Below are positions 1 through 5,729 of a DNA stretch of 64,000 nt, piece after piece. The translations under genes and the position numbers were made by a program. This DNA comes from Croceibacterium_B sp035470785 (GTDB lineage: Bacteria > Pseudomonadota > Alphaproteobacteria > Sphingomonadales > Sphingomonadaceae). Below the pieces are notes generated by a model. It was not told the DNA's origin and did no database searches. It saw only the letters and a list, made by a program, of their open reading frames with translations. The DNA is taken from contig DATIQN010000018.1 of assembly GCA_035470785.1 (NCBI GenBank), positions 1 through 64,000 of the forward strand. Direction: 5' to 3'. Each line of letters opens with the position of its first letter. Positions within the stretch are counted from its first letter, which is position 1.

Positions 1-98
1 GCAGGGTCAATCAATCCGCTCACACCCGCTCCGAATGCGCCAACATAGATGCTCCCCATGACAAGAAGCGCTGCGCGCGCGATGCGGAGCATGGTCAT
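1..98 (-). CDS. Hypothetical membrane or secreted protein, N-terminal part only
   Basis: The reading frame enters from the left edge and only about 32 residues are visible. It begins MTMLRIARAALLVMGS, a basic start followed by a hydrophobic stretch, which looks like a signal peptide or first membrane segment. Three ATGs lie close together (codons 1, 3 and 14), so the exact start is uncertain. I do not recognise the family. It is followed upstream by a repeat copy and then another small membrane protein on the same strand. Confidence 0.4.
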   Translation of the reverse strand, partial: MTMLRIARAALLVMGSIYVGAFGAGVSGLIDP

Positions 99-120
99 GG
101 CTCGATCTTACGCTGCGATC

Positions 121-152
121 GAGTGTCCGCAATGGGGCGAAAGCTGTCATTC
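121..152 (+). repeat. REP-like palindromic repeat, copy 1
   Basis: The left arm TGTCCGC and centre AATGGGGCGAAAG match the local repeat family (consensus TGTCCGC, about 12 bases AATGGGTCGAAA, GCGGACA). The right arm is degenerate (GCTGTCA). It reaches the stop codon of the small membrane protein on the minus strand. Confidence 0.6.
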
Positions 153-308
153 GTCTTCAAACGTCGAAAGCAGGCCGAGACCCCCGATTATGAGTGCGGG
201 CAGCAGCACCGCCGCAGCGATTCCTCTCTGGCCTTCCCACCAGAACGAGGCTGCCGTTATGATGTCCAACGACAGCACAACCCCATAGGATGCAAACTTC
301 TGCACCAT
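147..308 (-). CDS. Small two-helix membrane protein, unknown function
   Basis: About 53 residues starting MVQKFASYGVVLSLD. Two hydrophobic segments can be seen, roughly residues 5-23 and 33-47, with a short polar loop (WWEGQRG) between them and an acidic tail (FEDE). The ATG is preceded by a GGAGAGGG-like ribosome binding site about 10 bases upstream. A longer in-frame start exists but would draw its N-terminus from a repeat copy, so the shorter start is preferred. No family is recognised; it may be a minor conserved sphingomonad protein or a chance frame. Confidence 0.4.
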   Translation of the reverse strand: MVQKFASYGVVLSLDIITAASFWWEGQRGIAAAVLLPALIIGGLGLLSTFEDE

Positions 309-334
309 GAAGGTATGGGGTCCCTCTCCAACGG

Positions 335-360
335 CGGCAATGGGTCGAAAGCGGACGTTC
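335..360 (+). repeat. REP-like palindromic repeat, copy 2 (left arm truncated)
   Basis: The core AATGGGTCGAAAGCGGAC is a perfect match to the family consensus, but the left TGTCCGC arm is reduced to GGC. It lies immediately before copy 3, so the two form a tandem pair. Confidence 0.6.
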
Positions 361-363
361 GCT

Positions 364-394
364 GAATGTCTCAAATGGGTGGATAGCGGACGTC
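364..394 (+). repeat. REP-like palindromic repeat, copy 3
   Basis: GAATGTC, an AATGGGTGG centre and the right arm AGCGGACG match the family. It sits four bases after copy 2. The roughly 160 bases after it, up to the gene remnant at 555, hold nothing I can assign. Confidence 0.55.
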
Positions 395-554
395 AGGCCG
401 TTACCAGGGTGGCTCGCTCACTCCACACTAAGCCGGGAGGAAAGAACATCTATTGGATTGTGCCTTCGGTTCGGATGGGCGCAACTGGAGTCGTCTAGGA
501 AAGCGATTTACATCGGCTGACACCGGCTTGGCGCACTTTCAGCGGAGGATGTTT

Positions 555-737
555 TCAAGTGCAGGCGAAGTCTGTCTTCGAGGTCGGGTGACAGACATCC
601 GGCCAATCGCCGGTTTCGCGCCACAGCTTTACGTAACCACCATCGGTCGCCAGCTTCTTGAACGCCTCGGTCCTTCGCGCTTTGGCCATCTCAGGGAGCC
701 AGAAGGCGAAGAACATGTTGCCCGGTCTATCGAGCGT
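555..737 (-). pseudogene. 3' remnant of a TPR/winged-helix-type protein gene, next to an IS element
   Basis: The minus strand carries an open frame of about 60 codons ending in a normal TGA. It reads through LDRPGNMFFAFWLPEM, KKLATDGGYVKLWRETGDWP and DVCHPTSKTDFACT. From family knowledge, the ending (W-R-x-T-G-x-W-P-D-x-C followed by a short Cys-containing tail) resembles the C-terminus of alphaproteobacterial CadC/adenylate-cyclase-like proteins with a winged helix and TPR repeats. The frame loses sense at the left end of the IS6-like element. The 5' part is not obvious on the far side, so I infer a gene broken by insertion followed by loss of the rest. Confidence 0.4.
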
Positions 738-1571
738 GCTCTGTCAGAGCAAATGCACCACCTGGTAAGGAACTGAGGGCAGGGCGGGGGAATGCCTCGC
801 CCTCGCAAACCCGCCAGCCCCTTTCGCTACTTCAACTCCTCGCCGGAGGTGATCCGGCTGGTGGTGATGATGTACGTCCGCTTCCCGCTGTCCCTGCGCA
901 ATGTCGAAGACCTGCTGGCAGAGCGCGGCATCGACATCTGCCACGAGACCGTGCGCCACTGGTGGAACAGGTTCGGTCCGCTGTTCGCCGCCGACGTGCG
1001 CCGGCAGCGGACGAGCCGGATGCGCGGGTTCAGGCAGTGGAAGTGGCACCTCGACGAGGTCTACGTGAAGGTGGGCGGCGAGATGCACTACCTGTGGAGA
1101 GCGGTGGACCAGGAAGGCGAGGTACTCGAGAGCTACGTCACGAAGACGAGGGACAAGGCAGCAGCCCTGACTTTCCTGAAGAAGGCGCTGCAGCGCCACG
1201 GCTCACCCGAGGCGATCACCCCCGCTGGTCTGCGCTCGTACACGGCGGCGCTGAGCGAGCTCGGCACTGCCGACAAGCAGGAGATCGGCCGCTGGGCCAA
1301 CAACCGGGTGGAGAACAGTCACCTGCCGTTCCGACGACGAGAACGGGCGATGCTGCGGTTCCGGCAGATGAAGAGCCTGCAGAAATTCGCTTCGCTCCAC
1401 GCCAATGTCCACAATCACTTCAACCAGGAACGGCACCTCATCGATCGACAGACTTACAAAGCCCGCCGCTCGGCCGCACTGGCCGAGTGGCAGAGCCTTA
1501 TGGCTTGAGGCATGCCGGGGAAGGGGAGAGCTCTGTCGATCGGAGACAAGTTGCGATTAGACTGACAGCAC
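738..1571 (+). mobile_element. Decayed IS6-family insertion sequence (approximate ends)
   Basis: The element is about 830 bp, within the usual size of the IS6 family, around a single transposase gene. The left end reads GCTCTGTCAGAGCAAATGCA. Read inward, the right end gives GTGCTGTCAGTCTAATCGCA. They share CTGTCAG and about two thirds of the following bases, which fits diverged terminal inverted repeats. I could not find a convincing 8-bp target duplication, so the ends are approximate. Imperfect ends and a damaged transposase suggest an old, immobile copy. Confidence 0.55.
792..1508 (+). CDS. IS6-family transposase, probably inactive (catalytic Asp replaced by Ala)
   Basis: The 238 residues match IS6-family DDE transposases along nearly the whole length: an N-terminal part with the conserved phrases PEVIRLVVMMYVRFPLSLRN and HETVRHWW, the first catalytic Asp at D88 (HLDEVYVKV), the final Glu at E174 (NNRVENSH) and the family ending with FRRRERAM. 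The second catalytic position, normally Asp just before GLRSY, is Ala145 here, encoded GCT where GAT would be expected. That single base change should abolish strand transfer. The remaining frame is intact, so the loss may be recent, or the protein may persist without activity. It is flanked by imperfect IS ends and a broken gene. Confidence 0.88.
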   Translation: MPRPRKPASPFRYFNSSPEVIRLVVMMYVRFPLSLRNVEDLLAERGIDICHETVRHWWNRFGPLFAADVRRQRTSRMRGFRQWKWHLDEVYVKVGGEMHYLWRAVDQEGEVLESYVTKTRDKAAALTFLKKALQRHGSPEAITPAGLRSYTAALSELGTADKQEIGRWANNRVENSHLPFRRRERAMLRFRQMKSLQKFASLHANVHNHFNQERHLIDRQTYKARRSAALAEWQSLMA

Positions 1572-1697
1572 CCTCGTTCGTTATCCCGCGACGGTCCAGC
1601 AGCACTTTTGGGCTGGCCCCAATCGGGACATTCGGCACTCAGCTCTGGAAGCGGAGAGTCAGGTCAAAGGGAAGCGAGTTGTTGCCTCGGTGGCGGA

Positions 1698-1937
1698 TCA
1701 GCCGAAGAATCTGCGGAACCAACCCTGGCTCTTCGGATCGACTGGTGTTTGGCCGGAAAGCTGCACCAGGTAGTTTCCTAACACAGCCGCCTGTTGTTTG
1801 GTCATCAGGACCCGGAACATGTCTGGGTCATGCTCGTCTGCCGCCTCCATGGATCGCACGCTCTCGATCCGAAGCATGACGCGGTCGCCCGCGTCGTGGT
1901 GCCCCCAACCGACCAGTGCGCCGTAGCTTTCCGTCAT
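1698..1937 (-). CDS. Small conserved hypothetical protein
   Basis: The 79 residues begin MTESYGALVGWGHHDAGDRV and end in an aromatic, basic tail (WFRRFFG). No signal peptide or membrane segment is seen, so it is probably cytoplasmic. The start is chosen because a strong GGAGG lies seven bases before this ATG; the longer upstream frame is built from repeat-derived sequence. It resembles short uncharacterised proteins I associate with sphingomonads, but I know no function. It stands alone between the IS element and a secreted protein on the same strand. Confidence 0.6.
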   Translation of the reverse strand: MTESYGALVGWGHHDAGDRVMLRIESVRSMEAADEHDPDMFRVLMTKQQAAVLGNYLVQLSGQTPVDPKSQGWFRRFFG

Positions 1938-1978
1938 GCTGCCACCTCCGCTGCGGATCGAGTGTGCGTCCGATGGAG

Positions 1979-2010
1979 AATGACCGCAATGGGTCGAAGG
2001 CGGCCATGCC
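1979..2010 (+). repeat. REP-like palindromic repeat, copy 4
   Basis: AATGACCGCAATGGGTCGAAGGCGGCCAT matches the family with three or four substitutions in the arms. It sits in the gap between two minus-strand genes. Confidence 0.6.
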
Positions 2011-2093
2011 TCGTTCGTGCCCAACTGGGGCTGAGGGGACTTCATCTCATCCCGAGACCCCAAGCCCGCCTGCCTACCTAGCCTGGGCAACGA

Positions 2094-2483
2094 TCAATCG
2101 CCGCCCCACTCGCCATGGGCCTGCTGCTCGATCCAGCGATCGATCTGATCGAACTGGAAAGAGATTCTCTGTACAGCTCGCCAATCGCCTTCGCGGCACT
2201 CGCGGTACTGTTTCCGTTCCAGCCCATCGATCTTGCGTTGAATGCGCATCGCGTCCCAGCGATCTATCTCATTTTCGCGGTACTCGTGGCGCAGCTTTGC
2301 CTCGAGGGAGTGGGCACGCTCGCTAGAACAGACGCCTGCGCCTCCGCGCTGCCAGTCGCCGTGCTGATCGTACCCGTCGTACCCACGGGCATTCCCCGCA
2401 TAAACGCCCCAACTCTGGGCGTGGGCGGCCGGCGAGACCAAGAGGCCGGCGCCGAGCAGAATGGCTGTTCCAATTTTTCGCAT
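2094..2483 (-). CDS. Secreted hypothetical protein
   Basis: The 129 residues begin with a clear Sec signal peptide, MRKIGTAILLGAGLLVSPAA followed by HAQ, with likely cleavage after HAQ. The mature part is polar, with a Gly/Tyr/Asp-rich start (GYDGYDQHGDW), then a helical charged region (RWDAMRIQRKIDGLERKQ) containing CREGDWRAVQRI and ending near DRWIEQQAHG. Two Cys could form a disulfide. The ATG is preceded by AGGAG at good spacing; a GTG one codon earlier is the alternative. Similar periplasmic proteins of unknown role are common in sphingomonads. Function unknown. Confidence 0.7.
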   Translation of the reverse strand: MRKIGTAILLGAGLLVSPAAHAQSWGVYAGNARGYDGYDQHGDWQRGGAGVCSSERAHSLEAKLRHEYRENEIDRWDAMRIQRKIDGLERKQYRECREGDWRAVQRISFQFDQIDRWIEQQAHGEWGGD

Positions 2484-2669
2484 CACGTTTCTCCTGCAGT
2501 CCTCCGCGGGAGTTCTCTGCCAGTCGCCGTGGCACGAGGCTGAATGATACAGTTAGCTGATGTTCATAAAAATGATGGTTCAGATTAACGCGGCGTTGGA
2601 GCTGATTTTGCCCCACGTTATGCCGGCGGCCCCGCTCTCCGGCTCACCGGTGGGCAGAAGACTAAGGAG

Positions 2670-2888
2670 CTACTCCGCAGCCGGGTTCTGGTCGGTCTCC
2701 GAAACCACGGGCGGGCTGTCCGAAATAACGTAGGCAGACAGTCGGGCGTCACTCCTGAGCAATAGCGCCCTCGTGTGCTGCACTAACCCCTCGGCATTCC
2801 TCACGCACTCGCGAAGCTGCGTTCTAGTTTGCTGAAGATCGATGGCTTCGTAAGCTTGCCGTGTCACTGCGATAACTCTCGGCACCAC
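2670..2888 (-). CDS. Doubtful short ORF
   Basis: This is an open frame of about 72 codons with a plausible soluble helical composition (TRTQLRECVRNAEGLVQHTR). It has no ATG at its head: the first candidate is a GTG directly after an in-frame stop, with no ribosome binding site visible. It could be a remnant, a small real protein or chance. I recognise no family. Confidence 0.22.
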   Translation of the reverse strand: MVPRVIAVTRQAYEAIDLQQTRTQLRECVRNAEGLVQHTRALLLRSDARLSAYVISDSPPVVSETDQNPAAE

Positions 2889-3036
2889 TCAACGCGCTGG
2901 AGCAATCGGCGCAGTGCAGCCAAAGGCTCCCAAGCTCTTGTGTTGTTGCCGCGCCCCCAGGGCTTTTGGGGAAGGCCGTCCAAAGGGCGCGGTCTGACTT
3001 AAAACCTCTTTCTGGATCAGAGCGTTCCCGCCGCTC

Positions 3037-3079
3037 GTCGCACACGAGCGTCGGCTAGTGGCAGGGATCGGTGTGCGAC
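3037..3079. repeat. Inverted repeat with 9-bp perfect arms
   Basis: GTCGCACAC at 3037-3045 and GTGTGCGAC at 3071-3079 are exact reverse complements separated by 25 bases. No poly-T follows, so it is not a typical terminator. It could be an operator or a remnant of a mobile element end. Confidence 0.4.
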
Positions 3080-3106
3080 TTCGTGAGCGTCCGACCGTGT
3101 ATCGGC

Positions 3107-3135
3107 AATGTCCGCAATGGGTGGAGAGCGGACAC
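3107..3135 (+). repeat. REP-like palindromic repeat, copy 5
   Basis: AATGTCCGCAATGGGTGG then AGAGCGGACA: both 7-base arms TGTCCGC and GCGGACA are intact. This is one of the best copies of the family. Confidence 0.7.
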
Positions 3136-3280
3136 TGATCAAGCTGGTCCGCAGGCTCCAACTCCGAATGGGTCAACTGAGTGGCAGGGGCTCAACGTGG
3201 GTCCGCTCCAAAAAGTGAATCATCGCGGTGGACTAAAGACTGAGGCCAGTCGAAAAGCCCTGCTTCCTAGGGGGAGCACG

Positions 3281-3988
3281 ATGATGCCAAGTGTAATGAT
3301 GCGCAGACGCGCGGATAGCTTATTTTTCGGTGGAATCGCTCTACTCCTCATCGGCTACGTCCTTCTCGGTTTTTGGCCGAGTTATTTTGCGGCAGGTCTA
3401 TTCCTCGCACCTCTCCCAAGCCTGCTCGTGCAGATTCACGCGCTCTTGTTCGTCGGTTGGATCGTCTTGTTTGCCACACAGATATTGCTCGTCGGAGTGG
3501 GGCAGACGGCCACCCACCGCCGTCTGGGACAGATAATGGCGTGGTGGGCGGGGGCCATTGCTCTGATTGGACCCGCAACGGTAATCATGGCGCTACGGCG
3601 TGGTGCGGAAGGTGTAGGACCCGGGCCTTTCGCCGGCGACCTCGCGCAGTCACTTGCATTCGCCATCCTGATCGCCACCGGCTTTGCCCGCCGCAAAATT
3701 CCCGCCGAGCACAAACGCCTCATGATGCTGGCTACGGCTGCGATTGCTGGTCCTGCTATTGTCCGCTGGCCGTTCAGCTTCATGCAGCAAGAGCCGCCAG
3801 TAGGTGTATTATTCTTCTATCTATTCCCGGCGTTCCTGTTGATTGCTTATGATCAGTGGGCACTGCATCGCATCCATCGTGCGTCTTGGCTCGGTCTTGC
3901 CCTGATGGTGCTGGTGTTGGTTAGCTTCGTGGCGCTCCCCGCCTTACCGGCGTGGCAAGCTTTTACTCTCTGGGTCCGGCACGTGTAA
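3281..3988 (+). CDS. Polytopic inner-membrane protein, unknown function
   Basis: The 235 residues form about six to seven hydrophobic helices. After a basic N-terminus (MMRRRADS) come segments such as FFGGIALLLIGYVLLGF, LLFVGWIVLFATQILLVGVG and LGLALMVLVLVSFVALPAL. Histidines near helix ends (QIHALLF, ATHRRLGQ, EHKRLM) recall heme- or metal-binding integral membrane families such as DUF2306, but I cannot assign it. The ATG follows GGGGAG at about five bases; a longer frame upstream is rejected because it runs through a repeat copy. It converges with the PEP-CTERM gene. Confidence 0.7.
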   Translation: MMPSVMMRRRADSLFFGGIALLLIGYVLLGFWPSYFAAGLFLAPLPSLLVQIHALLFVGWIVLFATQILLVGVGQTATHRRLGQIMAWWAGAIALIGPATVIMALRRGAEGVGPGPFAGDLAQSLAFAILIATGFARRKIPAEHKRLMMLATAAIAGPAIVRWPFSFMQQEPPVGVLFFYLFPAFLLIAYDQWALHRIHRASWLGLALMVLVLVSFVALPALPAWQAFTLWVRHV

Positions 3989-4020
3989 GACGACCGACGC
4001 ACAGCGAGCTGGGCTTCGCC

Positions 4021-4051
4021 GAATGCCCGCTTTGGGTGGAAAGCGGACATC
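4021..4051 (+). repeat. REP-like palindromic repeat, copy 6
   Basis: GAATGCCCGCTTTGGGTGG then AAAGCGGACA: intact right arm, one mismatch in the left arm. It lies between two convergent genes, just before a terminator-like hairpin. Confidence 0.65.
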
Positions 4052-4062
4052 TCTCCTCACAG

Positions 4063-4092
4063 AAAACGCCGCCCATCTCTCGACAGGCGGCG
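4063..4092 (-). terminator. Intrinsic terminator of the PEP-CTERM gene
   Basis: Read on the minus strand, a perfect 7-bp stem (CGCCGCC / GGCGGCG) with a 12-base loop is followed by TTTTCT. It begins about 25 bases after the stop codon of the gene ending at 4117. It may also slow transcription from the convergent plus-strand gene. Confidence 0.6.
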
Positions 4093-4116
4093 CTCTTTGC
4101 TACGTTCGGGTCGCAA

Positions 4117-4899
4117 TCAAGCGTAGGAAACTGTCAGTTTCTGCCGACGCCTCGCGGTGCGCATTGCGAAGCCAATGCCGCCGAAGCCGAAAAGCATCAT
4201 CGCCCAGGTGGAGGGTTCGGGGACGGCTGAGTTCACCGTGAGGCTGTTGCCGATCCCTTCACTGGTGATAATTGAGTAACCCTGTGCCACGAGGCTGGGA
4301 TCCAGGGACAAATAAGGATCGAGAAACGAGGTCGCGGTCCCGGAAGGACGAGCAATGGCAGTCACATTCATTTCGATAAAATAGGGTTGATCGTATATTA
4401 GACCCGTTAGTGTCTGGGATGTTGAGAAAGCGCCATTGTTATTACCGTTCAGGGAAGTCGCATTGACGATGGTTGACCCAGCAACTCTCAAGAAGTCTGT
4501 GCTCTGCATCGGATTGAGCGTCGTGCCGACGTCGCTAAAGAGTGAACCGTTGGCGAACACGTTCACGCTCAGCGAGCTTGATGCGGGCCCCGAAATTGCA
4601 AAGTAATACCACAAATATGCAAAAGCCTCCGAACCGTAGGCATCAGCGTTGGCCGTCGCCGTCGAGGTAATGGCAGGTAACGGCGTCGCGACAGACTGCA
4701 CCGAAGCGGAGCCGTCAGGACTCGAAACCGAATGATTTCCATAACTTGAGATTGGGTTGTCAGGGAAACCTTGCGGGCCAGCAACTGATACAAACCCTCC
4801 CCATGTTGCGACAGGTACTACCGCTTCTGCTTTACTCGGCACAAGCGCGGCGGTCGCCGCGGCGCCTGCGACCAGGGCTAAGCTCAAGAATTTAGACAT
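4117..4899 (-). CDS. PEP-CTERM sorting domain protein
   Basis: The 260 residues contain an N-terminal signal peptide (MSKFLSLALVAGAAATAALV, then an AEA cleavage site). A Ser/Thr/Asn/Gly-rich, low-Lys extracellular region follows (for example NVFANGSLFSDVGTTLNP). A complete PEP-CTERM tail closes the protein: VPEPSTWAMM, a hydrophobic helix LFGFGGIGFAM and a basic end RTARRRQ. Proteins with this tail are processed by exosortase, here presumably the XrtA encoded at 31261-32316. GGGGGTGA lies well placed before the chosen ATG; the longer frame upstream lacks such a site. The adhesive or matrix role usual for these proteins is an inference. Composition is less GC-biased than in core genes. Confidence 0.9.
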   Translation of the reverse strand: MSKFLSLALVAGAAATAALVPSKAEAVVPVATWGGFVSVAGPQGFPDNPISSYGNHSVSSPDGSASVQSVATPLPAITSTATANADAYGSEAFAYLWYYFAISGPASSSLSVNVFANGSLFSDVGTTLNPMQSTDFLRVAGSTIVNATSLNGNNNGAFSTSQTLTGLIYDQPYFIEMNVTAIARPSGTATSFLDPYLSLDPSLVAQGYSIITSEGIGNSLTVNSAVPEPSTWAMMLFGFGGIGFAMRTARRRQKLTVSYA

Positions 4900-5139
4900 A
4901 TAGTCACCCCCGTGATCCGCCATGCGGCGCCTATTACGCCAAACAAGGTAGCGGCCCCTTTGGAAATTGGCCGCCTTTCGGAGGCGAGCGCCCGATGTTA
5001 TGATCGCGTTTACCAAACGAGTCAAAGAGTCCGTTTAGCAACAACTTAGTCGTCGCGGCCCCGCCGACGGGTTGACCGAGATGGCGCCTACGCGGACACT
5101 TCAATTTGGATGGCCAAGCGGTTCGGGCGTCATGCCCCG

Positions 5140-5168
5140 GAATGTCCGTTTTGGGTCGAAACCGGTCA
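5140..5168 (+). repeat. REP-like palindromic repeat, copy 7
   Basis: GAATGTCCGTTTTGGGTCG then AAACCGGTCA: the centre is well kept, the right arm degenerate. It ends shortly after the stop of moaB and marks the right edge of the repeat-bearing region. The rest of 4900-5186 holds the leader of the PEP-CTERM gene and nothing else I can name. Confidence 0.55.
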
Positions 5169-5186
5169 GGCCACCTCGCCGATACG

Positions 5187-5714
5187 CTACTTCTCTCGCA
5201 GCCGCGGCATCAGCTCGACGAAGTTGCACGGGCGATTGCGGCTGTCGAGTTGTTCGGCGAGGATCTTGTCCCAGCCGTCCTTTACCGCGCCGTTCGAGCC
5301 GGGGAGGGCGAAGATGTAGGTGCCCGAGCAGACGGTCGCGCAGGCGCGGCTCTGCACGGTGCTGGTGCCGATGGTCTGGTAGCTGACCCAGCGAAACAGC
5401 TCGCCGAAACCGGGGATGTCCTTGCCCTTGAGGCGGCAAAGCGCCTCGGGGGTGACGTCGCGGCCGGTCAGGCCGGTGCCGCCGGTCGAAACGACCGCGT
5501 CGATAACCGGGTCGTCGACCCAGCTGATCAGCTTGCGGTAGATCGTCTCGACGTCGTCGCGTACGATGCACCGGTCGATCAGGGCGTGCCCGGCGCCCTC
5601 GATGCGCTCGGCGAGGATGTCGCCCGACGTATCGTCCTCCGGCCCGCGGGTGTCGGACACCGTCAGCAGCGCGATGTTGATCGGCTTGAAGGTGCGGCTT
5701 TCGTCTATCGCCAT
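5187..5714 (-). CDS. moaB: Molybdenum cofactor biosynthesis protein B
   Basis: The 175 residues show the MoaB/MogA fold that binds molybdopterin and adenylylates it before molybdate insertion. Seen directly: the N-terminal IALLTVSDTRGPEDDTSG, then the nucleotide- and pterin-binding stretch VVSTGGTGLTGRDVTPEAL, and FALPGSNGAVKDGWD near the C-terminus. Length matches the family. It is cytoplasmic. It lies 15 bases after the lytic transglycosylase gene on the same strand, so it is probably the last gene of that operon; no other moa gene is nearby. Confidence 0.93.
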   Translation of the reverse strand: MAIDESRTFKPINIALLTVSDTRGPEDDTSGDILAERIEGAGHALIDRCIVRDDVETIYRKLISWVDDPVIDAVVSTGGTGLTGRDVTPEALCRLKGKDIPGFGELFRWVSYQTIGTSTVQSRACATVCSGTYIFALPGSNGAVKDGWDKILAEQLDSRNRPCNFVELMPRLREK

Positions 5715-5729
5715 GCCGATTTCCCCGGG

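Larger units (their letters stand above)
2889..3280. other. Gene-free stretch of about 390 bases
   Basis: No convincing gene is seen. It contains one inverted repeat (3037-3079), one REP-like copy (3107-3135) and, at its right end, the presumed promoter and ribosome binding site (GGGGAG) of the membrane protein at 3281. Confidence 0.6.

Noticed and set aside
1608..1640. Possible eighth, inverted REP-like copy (AATGTCCCGATTGGGG on the minus strand)
   Set aside because: Only the left arm and part of the centre match; too degenerate to count.
962..1879. Open frame of about 300 codons overlapping the transposase
   Set aside because: It is a high-GC shadow frame with Arg/Pro/Ala-rich nonsense composition; the transposase frame is clearly the real one.
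2889..3176. Possible minus-strand gene upstream of the membrane protein
   Set aside because: Its N-terminus is translated from a REP-like copy and the rest has no protein character.
4900..5050. Sigma-54-like promoter (TGGCGT then GC at correct spacing) before the PEP-CTERM gene
   Set aside because: Only the invariant GG and GC fit; the -12 box does not resemble TTGC, and such matches are common by chance in high-GC DNA.
1..5200. tRNA or integrase gene marking an island edge
   Set aside because: No cloverleaf-like sequence, integrase or attachment repeat could be seen, so no island boundary is claimed.
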